Assembly: GCA_039566865.1 (NCBI GenBank) | Contig: CM076944.1 | Coordinates: 17,010,501 to 17,074,500, forward strand | Source of the DNA: Aurelia coerulea | Lineage: Eukaryota > Cnidaria > Scyphozoa > Semaeostomeae > Ulmaridae | Length of the DNA stretch: 64,000 nucleotides | Reading direction: 5' to 3' | In this document: in pieces, positions 12,188 to 23,489 of the stretch | Numbering within the stretch: position 1 is the first letter of the stretch | Layout: every line of letters starts with the position of its first letter | Position numbers and translations under genes: made by a program | Notes under the pieces: model-generated | Seen by the model: only the letters and a program-made list of their open reading frames with translations | Told to the model about the DNA's origin: nothing | Databases searched by the model: none

Positions 12188-12864
12188 GTTCAATCAGTCA
12201 ATGATGCAAACAAACAAAAGTGCAAAACCGGGTATCTTTTTTAGCGAACCCAGAACAATGTTTTGTTCTTTCTATGTTTTGCATTGATTGAAATAAGGAC
12301 GAAAAGAACGAAATGCGTGAATACAATTCACGAGTGCCTGGCTAAAGCGCTCGCCCACAACTGGTTGTTTCTTACAAAAATTTGGCAAATTAAAGAAGGC
12401 AAACGAAGTCAAACTGGTGCCTGAGTCATGGGTAAGCGCATTATCTAGCTCAAGAACTTTACCATTACTTTTTAAGTGCAATGGAATGAGTTTTAAGCGA
12501 GGACAAGCTTAGGCCCAAATGATGTCTTTACCAGAAATCGTTAGAAATTGCCTCCAATTTTGAGATATGATAGCAGTGAAAGAGTTTCGGCTATTGCTCA
12601 GGTCAGTATGCGTAATCGCTGAAATTCTTATCTGTATATCTCATTTGTAGCGATTTCTATAGATATTTCAACGAAGGTCAATATTCTTCAACTGATTCGC
12701 GCTCTAGATTCTAAAAAAGCAAGTGGATGTGACAATATCTCTGTTTTCATGATAAAGATATGCGATAGCTCAATTGTGGAGCCCCTGTGCCTGATCTTTG
12801 AAAAATGCCTTGAGACAGGAATCTATCCATCTGTCTGGAAGAAAGCCAATATTATTCCAGTGCA

Positions 12865-13466
12865 ACAAGAGCAGATTTTGTAATACAATAGCAACAGTTG
12901 CATTTGATTGACACCTCAATTCAAAGCGATTAGCGGCTGCAGACAAAGGAAATTCTCTCAACCAGTAATTCAAAACAAACAAAGCCGCAAAAGTTTCCCC
13001 AAAACTGGTAGGGCAAACTCTCGCCTTGTGCAAGCGAAATATGGTTTTTAAGGGAAGTTATGTGCTTATAGCGAAAGAAGAAGGGTAAATCTAAAGTTCT
13101 GTCGCTTAGATTATATTTATTTGATTCAGGAGCGGAGCAGAAGGCTTTGTAATTCTCGCGTCTTTAGGGCTTAAAATGAAACGATTACAAAACAGCTCCT
13201 AAATCAAATAAACATAATCTAAGCGACAGAACTTTAGATTTACCCTTCTTCTTTCGCTATAAGCACATAACTTCCCTTAAAACCCATCTTTCGCTTGCAC
13301 AAGGCGAGAGTTTGCCCTACCAGTTTTGGAGAAACTTTTGCGGCTTTGTTTGTTTTGAATTACTGGTTGAGAGAATTTCCTTTGTCTGCAGCCGCTAATC
13401 GCTTTGAATTGCGGTGTCAATCAAAACCAACTCGTGCTATTGTCTTACCAAATCTGTCCTTGTTTT
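12865..13466. mobile_element. 602-bp palindromic MITE with 8-bp TSD; ends resemble the 36-47 kb transposon
   Basis: Two arms of about 265 bp, nearly perfect reverse complements, around a short loop. A perfect 8-bp duplication CCAGTGCA flanks it (12857-12864 and 13467-13474), and excision restores the LINE frame. Because the arms mirror each other, the same peptide frame reads on both strands, which is not coding. The left end ACAAGAGCAGATTTTGTAAT differs by one base over its first 20 from the outer ends of the large DUF6589 element (ACAAGAGCACATTTTGTAAT at 36441). Confidence 0.85.
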
Positions 13467-13474
13467 CCAGTGCA

Positions 13475-15179
13475 CAAAAAAGAAAGCAGGCAAAACAAAA
13501 AAAATTATCGACCCATCTCACTGTTACCAATTTTCGGAAAAGTCTTTGAAAAAATATTATTTGATGGAATATACGGACATCTTAACGAAAATGGACTTAT
13601 AACTTCAAGACAGTCTGGCTTTCGACCAGGTGACTCGACAATTAATCAGTTATTATCTATAACTCACAAGATCTACAGTGCGTTCGAAGAAATTCCCAGC
13701 CATGAAACTAGAGCTGTCTTTCTTGACTTGTCGAAGGCATTTGATAGGGTCTGGCATGAGGGTTTACTATACAAATTGCAATGCAGTGGCATAGATGGAA
13801 ACCTTCTCTCGTTGATTCGGAATTATTTGGCAAATCGAAAACAGCGTGTAGTGCTGAATGGCAAAAGCTCACAATGGGCATCAATATCTGCAGGAGTGCC
13901 ACAAGGCTCAGTATTAGGACCATTGTTTTTTCTAGTGTACATAAATTACCTTGTCGATAATTTTCACTCCGATGCAAGAATGTTTGCGGATGACACATCT
14001 CTTTTTTCTGTTGTAAATGAAGTCAATAGAACTGCAGAGGACTTAAATAGGGACCTTGAGACGGTACGTTTGTGGGCATGGCAATGGAAAATGCAGTTCA
14101 ATGCGGATAAAACTGAAGAAGTTATTTTTTCTTGCAAGAGACGTAAGCCCTCCCATCCTCCCCTGTCTTTGGGATCCAACGAGATAGATACAAAATCCGA
14201 GCACAAACACCTGGGACTAACTCTTGACTCTAAATTAAATTTTGAAAGCCATATTCGAGAAGCTAGTTTAAAACCAAAAGGTGGTTTCGGTATGATAAAA
14301 TATCTTTCGAAATATGTTTCTAGAAATGTGCTCGATCAGATATATAAGCTCTATGTGAGGCCCCACCTGGACTATGGAGGCATCATATATCATAGATATG
14401 ATCCTGAAATGCAATCTGCTTTCACTCAAAGACTGGAGCATATTCAATATTCAGCTGCCCTGGCAGTCACTGGAGCATGGAGAGGTACGAGTAGACAAAG
14501 ACTCTACGAGGAATTAGGTTGGGAAAACTTGTATCAGAGAAGATGGTATCGACGTTTGTGTCATTTTTTCAATGTGAAAAAGTCCCAATCCCCTCATTAC
14601 TTGTTTGCGGAAATTCCAGATGAACGCGAACTTACCTACAATCTCAGAGCAACACGCGCTTACAACCAAAATTTTGGGCGAACTGTCCGTTTTTCGAATA
14701 CGTATTTCCAAAATACTCTTTTTGAATGGAATCTTCTTTGTGATGATATAAAACATTCTGTAAGCATTGCTGAATTCAAACGTAAACTTCTTGCAGCCAT
14801 ACGACCATTAGGAAACTCTACTTATAACATTCATGACATTGACGGTGTTAGATCTTTAACAAAACTTCGCTTGAATTTTAGTGCATTAAACGAACATAGA
14901 TTCCGGCATAACTTTGACTGTCTAAACCCGATTTGTAGTTGTGGAACTGGAAAAGAGGACAATGAACACTATCTCCTGCACTGCCCAGAGTTTGATTTGA
15001 TGCGTGCAGATCTCTTTGGTCATCTCTCAGAAATCCCTGCCCTGGACATTAATGATATGGATACAACAGCCTTGTGCAATCTCCTTTTATATGGCAGTTC
15101 ACACTTGAATATAATTAGCAATAGAATGATCATGGATGCCACTATATTATACATTAAGACTACTCAACGCTTTAAGTGA
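13475..15179 (+). pseudogene. LINE reverse transcriptase with C-terminal Cys/His motif
   Basis: Open from about 13404 to 15179, of which the element-derived part begins at 13475. RT motifs are YRPISLLPIFGKVFEKIL, AVFLDLSKAFDRVWHEGLL, ISAGVPQGSVLGPLFFLVYIN and the catalytic FADDTSLF. The tail has RPHLDYGGIIYH and ends CSCGTGKEDNEHYLLHCPEF, a CCHC-type nucleic-acid-binding motif. The region 5' of the palindromic MITE (12690-12856) encodes the upstream part of the same protein. The RT frame is intact to its stop, but the endonuclease was lost by 5' truncation, so the copy cannot move on its own. Confidence 0.85.
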
Positions 15180-15664
15180 AACTCCAAACAGCAGCTACCC
15201 CCCCCCCCTTTTTTTATTTTGTTGTATATATTCTTTGTAATGGATTGTTTATTGTAAGTGTCCCTCATAGTGGGAACACGATGACCTTGGGTCTTTTCCC
15301 GCTATGAGGGGCACAGTTGAATGTAAATATTAGAGTTGTAGTTGTTTTAAGTTGATATAAAAAAAAAAAAAAAGGTCAATATTCTTCGACCGGAAAATGA
15401 ACGCAGCTCCGGCCCCAAACAAGCTGTGTGCCTAAACATGTAAACAACTCTGGACGGACATCCCCACAACTGATTTATTTAAAAAAATTGCAAATAACTG
15501 AAGTATTTTAGCCTCCATTTCAGTTTTAGTGAGGGTACTAGAAAATTTACCTCAAACGACCGATTTTGTCTCCAGGGGCTAGAAAGCGGTGATCTCATTG
15601 GCTGACAAGCATGAAATTGGATGATTTCCGCATGCTCTGACAACCAGTAAGGATTTGAGCCTTA

Positions 15665-15824
15665 AGGCTGATTTCCAGTCAGTGGAATTTTCCGAGCGGG
15701 CGGAATTTGAGACAATAAAAGGTCGCTCAGCCGTAACTTTCTATTCAATTCCAGAGAGACAGTTTCTCTCGCATACAATAAAATTCCGCCCGCTGGGAAA
15801 ATTCCACTGACTGGAAATCAGCCT
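15665..15824. mobile_element. 160-bp Harbinger-like MITE, copy 1
   Basis: Inverted ends AGGCTGATTTCCAGTCAGTG with GCGGGCGGAATTT just inside, flanked by TTA on both sides (15662-15664 and 15825-15827). A TTA/TAA duplication is usual for PIF/Harbinger elements, though a TA duplication with one more terminal base is equally consistent with the sequence. A second copy lies at 54097-54257. Confidence 0.75.
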
Positions 15825-16129
15825 TTACGTCGATGTATCTTTTTCCTGTTTGTTGCATTTACATGAGGTATCTGCATGTTTCATTGATTTTATCATAGTC
15901 ACTAGACTTTATGCTTGCGTCTTAGTGCGTGTTTTTGCGCGAAGCGTTTTTGTGCTTGTTAGAAATTTAGAAAGCTAAGAGTTGCTTGCTTTCTTTCTTG
16001 TTGAGATTGGTTGTGTAATTCATAGCAATTATTACACAAAATTTAAATGAATTTGTAACTTGATGTGCCAAGTTGAATTGAATAGTTTCTTAGTTAGCTT
16101 AGTCAATATTTGTATTCATTGGACAGTTC

Positions 16130-17341
16130 GTGTTGCTGCTGTTTGTTATTGGACTTTGTTTACTCGCTCAAGATGAAGATTTGGATCACATTTGTTTAAA
16201 AATCGAATCGCTCGTGTTACACTTTGAAAATCAATTGTTTACTGGATCATTTACTCGTGGAAATTGTTATTCGTATTCGCATGGGACACTGTCGTCGGAG
16301 GATCAATTGTATAAAGATTTTTTAAAACTGAATGTTGCGGAGCTCCGAAGGGAATTGGAGAGGAGTGCATTGCCAGCCACGGGGAGAAAGGCAGAGCTGA
16401 TACAAAGGCTGTACAAGTTCACCAAAAGGGAATTGATAACGAGCCGAGGGGGTTCTCCTGAGGATTCTGTTCGTGGTGAAAAGTCTCCAGATAAAAATGA
16501 GTCGATATCGAAAACTCCGTCGAGGATACCGCGTTTGTTGCCGAATGTTGAAGAGATAAACAAGTCTGCACGTTCACGTTTGGATACGACGTCATCAATT
16601 CGTGATAGAAATCGGATTTTGGAGCAGGATTTACTTAGCGTACAGCTCGAAGAGCCGGACATCGATCTATTCGGACATTCGAAGTACAGTGGTGATAAAA
16701 GAGACGAAGACACATTTTTGCATGAACAATTTCGTGATAATGGACAGCGAAGTAGGGAACACAGCGGACAGACCAAACAAACCGGACAACTTTCAAATAT
16801 CGGACAGCCTCGTTTTCAAGTTAATTCGGATGAATTAAAGTATGACACAGATCACAGAGAATATGAGTTTGCCGGACATGTCGGAGATAACGGACATGGA
16901 GGAAACAGTGATCATGACAATATTGTTCAGGAAATTAATGAAATGAAAGTTTTAATGAAAACACAATCAAATATGGTCTATCAAATGGAGAAAGACATGG
17001 ATTTAAAGATAAATAGTTGGAGTAAGAAAATATTGGAGGCAGTGCAGCACAAAGCCCCTGTTACTGCAGACACGACCAGTGATGATATAAGTAATTCCAA
17101 TGAGATGGAGAAGCTTCGTAAAAAGTACAAGTTTTATGGTTCAGCGATAGAGATGATACTGTTAGAGATTTCTGAGTTTAATCATGGTGAAGTATCAAAA
17201 GCTGAAATGGAGAATTCGTTACATCGATTAAATGAAAAGGAAGAACAATGTGGGTCTATATTTCAAGAAATCTTTACTCTACAGACAGATGAAAGTATAG
17301 TAGACAAGGAGATAAGAGTCTGGACCGAATTTCAACAATGA
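16130..17341 (+). pseudogene. Pao gag N-terminal region with SAP motif
   Basis: 403 residues up to a TGA at 17339. A SAP helix-extension-helix motif is clear at about residues 66-95 (LKLNVAELRRELERS, then GRKAELIQRLYKF), a DNA/RNA-binding module often found at the front of Pao polyproteins. The rest is polar, with a coiled-coil-like stretch (ENSLHRLNEKEEQCGSIFQE). Reading continues in the same frame after the TGA (ILRALRKVERFISQL), so the stop is a nonsense mutation rather than the true end. The first ~40 hydrophobic residues are probably upstream non-coding sequence; the true start is uncertain. Confidence 0.7.
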
Positions 17342-18274
17342 ATCCTGCGTGCATTGAGAAAAGTGGAACGATTTATTTCACAACTGACTAAGGACGAGGA
17401 AGCAGAGCAGAGATCAATCGAGGATAGGACACCACTCAAGGAATGCAGAGAATCAAATTCAAGTAGCAATTTGAAATTACCCAAGTTTACGTTGCAGGAG
17501 TTTCATGGCAATATGATAGAATGGGTTTCATGGTGGGATCAGTTCAAATCTTGTATTCACGAGAACAATGCTTTAAGTGAGAGATCTGCCCCTTTCTGAT
17601 CTGCCAGAAAAGCCATTGAATACATTGAAGTTACGAGTTCCAATTACTTAAAGGCCATAGATGCATTGAAGAAGCGTTATGGTAGACAACGTTTAGTCGT
17701 TGAACATTTGGTCGAATCGATACTCAACATAGAGAAGAGAGAAAGGGTGACTGCACAGTCACTGAGATACTTGTATGACACTTTGGTCAATAGATATCAC
17801 ACTTTGGAGCAATATGAGCCAAACCTTGAAATGTGTCACAGAATTCTTGTCCCAATTTTCCAAAATAAGCTGCCAAATGACATCAGGAGAAAGTGGGAGT
17901 ATGAACTTTCCAAGCTAGAGAATGAAGAAGAAGATAAGAGAGTTACGGCAGAGTTTTTCTTCGATTTTCTTCGGTCACATGTAATGTCTGAAGAGGCCAT
18001 AGAGAAGTCGACTCCAAACCGTTCAACTCATCCCAGAATGTCAAATAGGCCACGTATACAAAACAAGGATCAAGGGGACAGTAGGTTTTCATCAGCAACG
18101 GCATTAGCAGCTCAAAGCAGTCAAGAAACTGTCAGACAAGGTCGAAGTAATCAAGTAAATGTGGTTTTTGTGAGAAAAATCATGAATCAAAGAATTGTTA
18201 TGCAATCAAGAAGAAGTCAGTGGATGAAAGGATACAGACAGTTAAAGACAAAGGATTGTGTTTCAATTGCTTGA
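17342..18274 (+). pseudogene. Pao gag DUF1759-like capsid region and zinc knuckle
   Basis: The block LKLPKFTLQEFHGNMIEWVSWWDQF is the conserved opening of the DUF1759 domain of Pao-type retroelements, followed after a frame break near 17597 by SSNYLKAIDALKKRYG and VNRYHTLEQYE. The segment ends near 18180 with sequence that, in the adjacent frame, gives the CX2C...HX4C zinc knuckle leading into the protease frame. In an intact element this forms the particle shell and binds RNA. Confidence 0.75.
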
Positions 18275-19998
18275 AACCAATAAGTTCCACACATTATAGT
18301 TCACGTTGTATGAGTCAAGGATGCATGATCGAGGGATGTCAGAGAAAGCATCATACATTACTACACAGAGCAAGTTCGAGTCCCAAGATAGAAGTAACCA
18401 AAGATGAAAAGGTCAGTTCTTCTGAGAGAGTAGAAGCTACAGTAAAAAGTCATGTTGGAGTTTTAAATGGTATTGTAAAAGCAGATTCAGAAAATAAGAT
18501 GAGGCTGCTACCCACAGCAAAGGCAAAATTGATTCAGAATGGAACTGAAACAGATGTCAGGATTCTGATAGACAGTGGAAGTGATCACTCATACATAAAG
18601 CAAGACATAGCTGATTCATTAGGAATGCAGTCTGAGGGACCATCAAAATTGATGACAATACACATGCATGGTGGTCAATCAAGAACAATTAAAGTGAGAA
18701 ATTTCAAATTTACTTTGACAGCATTAGATGGTAGTAAGTCAGCTGATGTAAGTGCATGGGCAGTTGATAAGGTATGCACACCGCTGGAAGCAGTTCCAGT
18801 GGATATTTCAAAGTATCAATATTTAAAGGGATTAAAGTTAGCTGATAGCTACCCAAGACAAACAGCAAACATTGACATATTATTAGGTTCAGACCAATGG
18901 GGTCAGATCTTAAGAAGCGGACTAAAGAAGAGAGATGCTAGTAGTCCGATAGCAACAAATTCAATATTTGGATGGATGATCTCAGGAAATGTAGATGTAG
19001 GATCAGAGTATCATCCCAACAACAGAGCAATGACAAATTGTGCTACAGTGAGGACAATAGAGGAAGAGCTCAACCTTGATCTCAAGCGATTCTGGCAATT
19101 AGAATCTTTGGGAATCGATGAAAGTGACAAAAGATTCACGAAAGATGAGGAGAGTGCGATGCAACAATTCAAAGATAGCCTTGTTTATGACGGAGAACGT
19201 TACGAAGTTGCATTGCCATGGAGAGAAGATTGTACAGGTTTGGAAGACAATCGGCATCAGGCTGTTAGCAGACTTGTGAAAATAGAGAAACGTTTGCAGT
19301 ATGATAAAGAGAAGGCAAGCATGTATCAAGATGCAATAAATCAGTACATGAAAGATGGGCACGCAAGAGAAATAGACAAGACGGATTCAAATTCAGAGAC
19401 AAAGATTAACTATCTGCCTCATCATCCAGTTTTTCGCACAGATAAAGTGACAACCAAATGTAGAGTTGTATTTGATGCATCTTCAAAGAATAAGAATGGA
19501 GTTTCTCTCAATGACTGTCTTCTACCAGGACCCAAGGAATCATTTCCAGAAGCATCAGAAACTATCAAAGAGAACATGTATGTTGATGACTGCTTAACAG
19601 GAGCTGAAGACAACGAAAGTGCGTTCCAGTTGTATGAAGAAGCTACGGGGATGATGAAATCTAGAGGCTTCGAATTAGGAGCTGAAGACAATGAAAGTGC
19701 GTTCCAGTTGTATGAAGAAGCTACGGGGATGATGAAATCTGGAGGCTTCGAATTTTTCATGTGGGCAAGTAATTCTAAAGATGTTCTTGTCCGTACACCA
19801 AAAGACCAAAGGGCAACAAAGAATGTGATAGAGATTGAAAGTGAAGGTGACCCATTGAAAGCATTGGGCATTTCGTGGGATACAGAAACAGATGAATTTT
19901 TGTTCAATCAAGGAGAGAAGCTAACAAATATTCAAGATCAAGGAACCAAGAGGAGTCTTATCAGTGTATCGTCAAAGCTTTTCGACCCGATGGGATAG
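18220..19998 (+). pseudogene. Pao protease plus deleted reverse transcriptase
   Basis: 592 residues. After the end of the zinc knuckle (CFNCLKPISSTHYSSRC) comes the aspartic protease motif ILIDSGSDHSYIKQ, then the RT lead-in (HHPVFRTDKVTTKCRVVFDAS, NGVSLNDCLLPGPK). At that point the RT jumps directly to KENMYVDDCLTGA, so roughly 150-200 residues with the first catalytic Asp are gone while the frame is kept. Right after YVDD there is a 78-bp tandem duplication (units at 19601 and 19679), giving two 26-residue copies of AEDNESAFQLYEEATGMMKS. The frame ends at a TAG inside the usual FDP.G.LGP motif. Confidence 0.8.
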
Positions 19999-21341
19999 CT
20001 AGGTCCATTCTCTGTTAGAGCAAAGATCCTATACCAAGAAGAACTATGGACACGGGGGTTAGATTGGGATCAGAAGTTACCTGCAGATCTTATGTCTTTA
20101 TGGAATAAATGGAAGGAGGATTTGAAAGAGTTATCAAATCTGCGCATTTCTAGATGTTTTGTAAGCAACCTTACCAATGTCAACCGCGTCGAGCTCCACG
20201 GATTTGGGGATGCTAGTCCAAAAGCCTATGGTGCAGTAATGTACGTCGTGTTGAAAGATGCTTCCAGAAGAGTGAATGTTCAGTTAGTCATGTCCAAGAA
20301 CAGAGTTGCCCCGACTAAAAGAGTAACTTTGCCCAGACTTGAGTTGCAGCTGCATTTATTCTTTCCAAACTGTTGAAGTTTGTGTTGGAATCATTAAAGG
20401 TGGCTGTTGACAGAATAGTGTGTTGGTCAGACAGTTTGGTCACACTCAGCTGGATACGAAGACCAAGCAGAAACTGGAAATTATTCGTTGCGAATCGAGT
20501 GCAGTCGATGTAAGAAAACGTATCACCTGAATGTTGGCGTTTTTGCCCAGAAAATGAAAACCCTGCCGATTTGTTGACTCGGGGGGAGAATCTAGATTCA
20601 GTAATCAACATCCAACTTTGGTGGAATGGACCAGAGTGGTTAAAGAAAGATGAAGTAGAATGGCCAGAAAATAAGCTTGATGTTTCACCAGAGTCAGAAA
20701 CAGAGATGGTGAAAAATACAGTATGCAACCATTCAACCATAAAGTCTGTATCAAGAGTAATTGATCCAGCCAAATATGAGAAATTCTTTAAGTTAGCAAG
20801 AATTACAGCTTTCGTTTTACGAGCAGTTCGTAATTTTAAGAAGAGTTTAAGAAGCAAAGCTACAAGCCAGCAGACAGAATCATCAGGGAAAGAGTTAACG
20901 ACAGATGAGATAAAGTCAGCAGAAGAATATTGGTACAGGACAGTACAACGAGAGGAATTTGCTGAAGATTTTGAGGCACTAAAGAACAGTGTACATTTTC
21001 CAAAAACTAGCCAATTGAATGTGGGAATGGTGACAAAAGTTCATGAAGGAGCATATGGTTTAATTCGGACAGTAACACTCAAAACACAGAAGGGAAAGTT
21101 AAATAGATCTATCCAAAAACTGCACCTCCTCGAAGGAAAGAAAGAGCAAGTAAATGTTGAAATAGTTAAAGAAAAGATAGATATTTCTGAAAGAGCCACC
21201 AAGACCAAGTCTACTGGACTGAATTCAGTTGACGTAGTACGTCAAGGTGGGGAAAATGTTCACGAATCTCAAAGGAAATCTTTAAGGAAGTCATCGAGAC
21301 TCAGGAGACCCCCAGAACGCTTCGTCCCTGGTGAAGTTTAG
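19999..21341 (+). pseudogene. Pao RNase H and integrase remnants
   Basis: 19999-20375 encodes the Pao RNase H block (LGPFSVRAKILYQEELW, ELHGFGDASPKAYGAVMY, then LPRLEL). A shifted frame continues with CWSDSLVTLSWI and NPADLLTRG. 20571-21341 holds linker and the extreme C-terminal integrase domain (VTKVHEGAYGLIRTVTLKTQ...SIQKLHLLE). The H2C2 finger and the D,D,E core expected between about residues 140 and 145 of that frame are absent, so integration ability is lost. Confidence 0.75.
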
Positions 21342-21599
21342 CTGGCGTTTCAGTTTTCTGCATGCAATTTCCTCGTGTGTTGGCGGTGTGCGCCGATTCG
21401 TTTTCCCAGGAGCTATGCATAACGTTTCCTATGACAGAGTTAGAAAAACAGGGGAGAGTTGTTGTTTGGAAGAGCACAAGAAGGACGAGAAGAAGTAAAA
21501 CGAGAGAGAGAGAGAGCGCGCATTCCAAGAAAGTGACATACGATAGGCCTAGTCCCAAGTCTGCGACCCAAGCCCAATCGATGACGGCATGATGTTGGT

Positions 21600-22046
21600 G
21601 AGCCTATTTTATCCTTGTTGAGCAATTTGTCTAATTTAGGTATCAATATAAATCCATTTAAATGGCCAACATGCGAATTCTCTTAATGAATGTTGGTCAT
21701 TACTGCAACTCTCGTCTGATTTTGTGAATCATAACACAGTAAAAAGAACTACATTAGGTGATCAGTATTTCATGAAACACTACTTCTACTTTATCAACAA
21801 AACTTCTACTATTTTATTCAGAATTCAGCAGTCTGGCAGACGTTTACTGCAGTTCCTTTGACACATACAGCATCATACATCATCTTTAGCATAGGCCATC
21901 CTTGCCAACCTCTCGTAAGATTGCAGTGGTAATATTTATTAGAAAGTTCAATTGTTGCTATTTAGCTTTTATAGGAAACTGCAATCCCCCTGCAATATCT
22001 CCTTCTTGAACTTGGAATATTCCTTCTCTCCATACACAGCCATGTT
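21600..22046. other. Non-coding interval after the Pao element
   Basis: AT-rich sequence with no coding frame or recognisable repeat. It may contain the degraded 3' LTR of the Pao element, but no second copy was found to prove it. Confidence 0.4.
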
Positions 22047-22050
22047 TTAA

Positions 22051-23489
22051 AGGAATTGAGTCCATATAAATAGCTGAGCGTTAACGCTATGCTGACAAAC
22101 TGCTGACGGCCCTTCTTTAGCACAATACACGTTTTTTTTTATATAAGAAACTGGTTTATAAGAAACTAGTACTACGATGACCAAAAATTGAAGAAACTCT
22201 AGTACTACGCTCACGAACAGTTAAGAAACTCGAAAACTTTCTTTCTGTATGTCTCTCTTATTTTATGTCTCTCTAACAAAGGTACATTCGTGTTTTCTTG
22301 ACTTTTAACTGGAAAATTCGTAAATCTTTGCCTTGATGTGCATGGCTTCTTCTTGATAACAATGTCAATGCAAAATGGAAGCCCTTTCTCGAGAAGAAGG
22401 CTCAACTTCGAACAATACCGCAATTTTAGGCCCAAAAAATAAGAAACTAATTAAGAAACTTTTACTACTAAAACACCAAAATTTTCATGCAAAATTAAGA
22501 AACTTTTAGTACTAAGTGCTGATCCAAGTTTCTTATAAAAAAAAAACGTGTAGACCATTTGCCAATTTAAAAAAATTCCGACAGCCCTAGTAACAGTCGG
22601 AAACCCGGGGAGTTAGTCCTCTCCATTACAGTATAATCGGCAAGCCGACCCGGCCCGATTTTCTGACCCGAAGCTGCATTTGGAGCCGATGCTCGATGGT
22701 TACTCAGCTAATTTCAAAGCAGAAAAATGTACAAGAGATAATTCGTTTGTGAGTCTTATCACGAATTTGGGGTTCAATATTGCCCCCAGGGGCGGAGCGT
22801 GGGGGCCGCGAAAATTGGGAAATATTTTGGCATACCCCATTTTGTGCCGTAACTCCGTTTTGCGAGGGGTAAACGGCCTCGACATGTCAAAAATCGACGA
22901 GAAACCGTATTCTTTCACTAAAACACTCTTAATCTCGAATTTATCTCTAAAATTCGCAGAATAACGAGCCTTTCTCTTTTCAAAGCTGTGGGGAAAATCC
23001 CGAAAATTTCTACTTAGGCCCTTTATCCGCCCAAATGGATCGTGCTCGTTTTCCTACTAAATGCACTTACTAACTCCAGATTAATGATTAAATACCTTAA
23101 AAAGGGTTGAAATTAGGTCCTCCAAAAGTTTGTTTTCAGTTTCTCGAATTATCCACTTCAGATTCAGCCCAAGACGATCGGCCAGTTTTCGTTGATTTTT
23201 CAAAATTTTCTCCCCAGTTTTGGACTTATTACATTTGAAGTAAGGGGTCAAATCAGCTGGTCGTTTGTTTATGTCCCCTACTCTACAAATCGATCGTGGG
23301 AAATACATCGAATAAGATATTCTGAAGTGGAGAGGATTCCCCGATGTTACTAGGGCTGTCGGAATTGGCCGTGCTCGCCTCAATCCCTTTTTCCTAATTG
23401 GCAAATGGTCTATTGTGCGATAACAAAGGGCCGTCAGCAGTTTGTCAGCATAGCGTTAACGCTCAGCTACTTATATGGACTCAATTCCT
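22051..23489. mobile_element. TTAA-flanked foldback element
   Basis: Inverted arms begin AGGAATTGAGTCCATATAAA and continue through GAGCGTTAACGC and GACGGCCC; the right arm (about 23400-23489) mirrors the left (22051-22127 plus 22551 onward). TTAA flanks both ends (22047-22050 and 23490-23493). No transposase. The left arm is broken by a TA-inserted MITE (22128-22550), and the intact right arm shows the pre-insertion sequence. A piggyBac-type origin is suggested by the TTAA sites only. Confidence 0.7.
22128..22550. mobile_element. TA-inserted MITE (TATAAGAAACT family), complete copy
   Basis: 423 bp with inverted ends CACGTTTTTTTATATAAGAAAC-type and TA on both sides (22126-22127, 22551-22552). 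The other arm of the host foldback reads straight through (CACAATAGACCATTTGCC in complement), so the empty site and the TA duplication are directly visible. TA duplication suggests mobilisation by a Tc1/mariner transposase. Internal AAGAAACTTTTAGTACTA words recur near both ends. Confidence 0.85.

Larger units (their letters stand above)
12690..15371 (+). mobile_element. 5'-truncated LINE with 16-bp target duplication
   Basis: Starts inside the RT-domain lead-in (LDSKKASGCDNISVFMIKI) and ends in a poly-A (about 15359-15373). A perfect 16-bp direct repeat AAGGTCAATATTCTTC flanks it (12674-12689 and 15372-15387). The opposite arm of the host foldback gives the empty site and confirms the boundary. 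The 5' truncation is typical of target-primed reverse transcription. A palindromic MITE (12865-13466) lies in its coding region. Confidence 0.9.
11116..15826. mobile_element. Long foldback (MULE-like) element with 9-bp TSD, with nested insertions
   Basis: Two long inverted arms of roughly 750 bp: the left arm is 11116-11880, and the right arm is split between about 12290-12689 and 15388-15664. The arms match over most of their length (for example ATGAGATCACCGCTTTCTAG on the left against its complement near 15590). The outer flanks carry a perfect 9-bp duplication ACGTCGATG (11107-11115 and 15827-15835). A 9-bp duplication with long terminal inverted repeats is characteristic of Mutator-like elements (inference). 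Three later insertions inflate it: a poly-G MITE (11894-12187), a LINE (12690-15371) and a 160-bp MITE (15665-15824). Without the LINE and the 160-bp MITE it would be about 1.85 kb. It has no transposase. Confidence 0.8.
16130..21341 (+). mobile_element. BEL/Pao retroelement, internally deleted
   Basis: Plus-strand order: gag with a SAP motif, DUF1759-like capsid region, zinc knuckle, aspartic protease, a fragment of RT, RNase H, and the C-terminal DUF5641-like tail of integrase. The RT palm with its first Asp and the whole integrase catalytic core are missing, and there are stops at 17339, 17597 and 19996 and a frameshift near 18180. I could not find a pair of LTRs; a purine run (about 21449-21457) may be the polypurine tract. 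The element is dead and non-autonomous. Confidence 0.85.

Noticed and set aside
12770..13549. Identical peptide frames beginning MHKARVCPTSF on both strands
   Set aside because: They arise from the two arms of the palindromic MITE and are not a gene.
16303..16776. 157-codon minus-strand frame inside Pao gag
   Set aside because: Antisense to the SAP-domain coding region and without recognisable features.
21449..21600. Pao 3' LTR start after a purine run
   Set aside because: No matching 5' copy was found upstream of 16130, so an LTR cannot be claimed.
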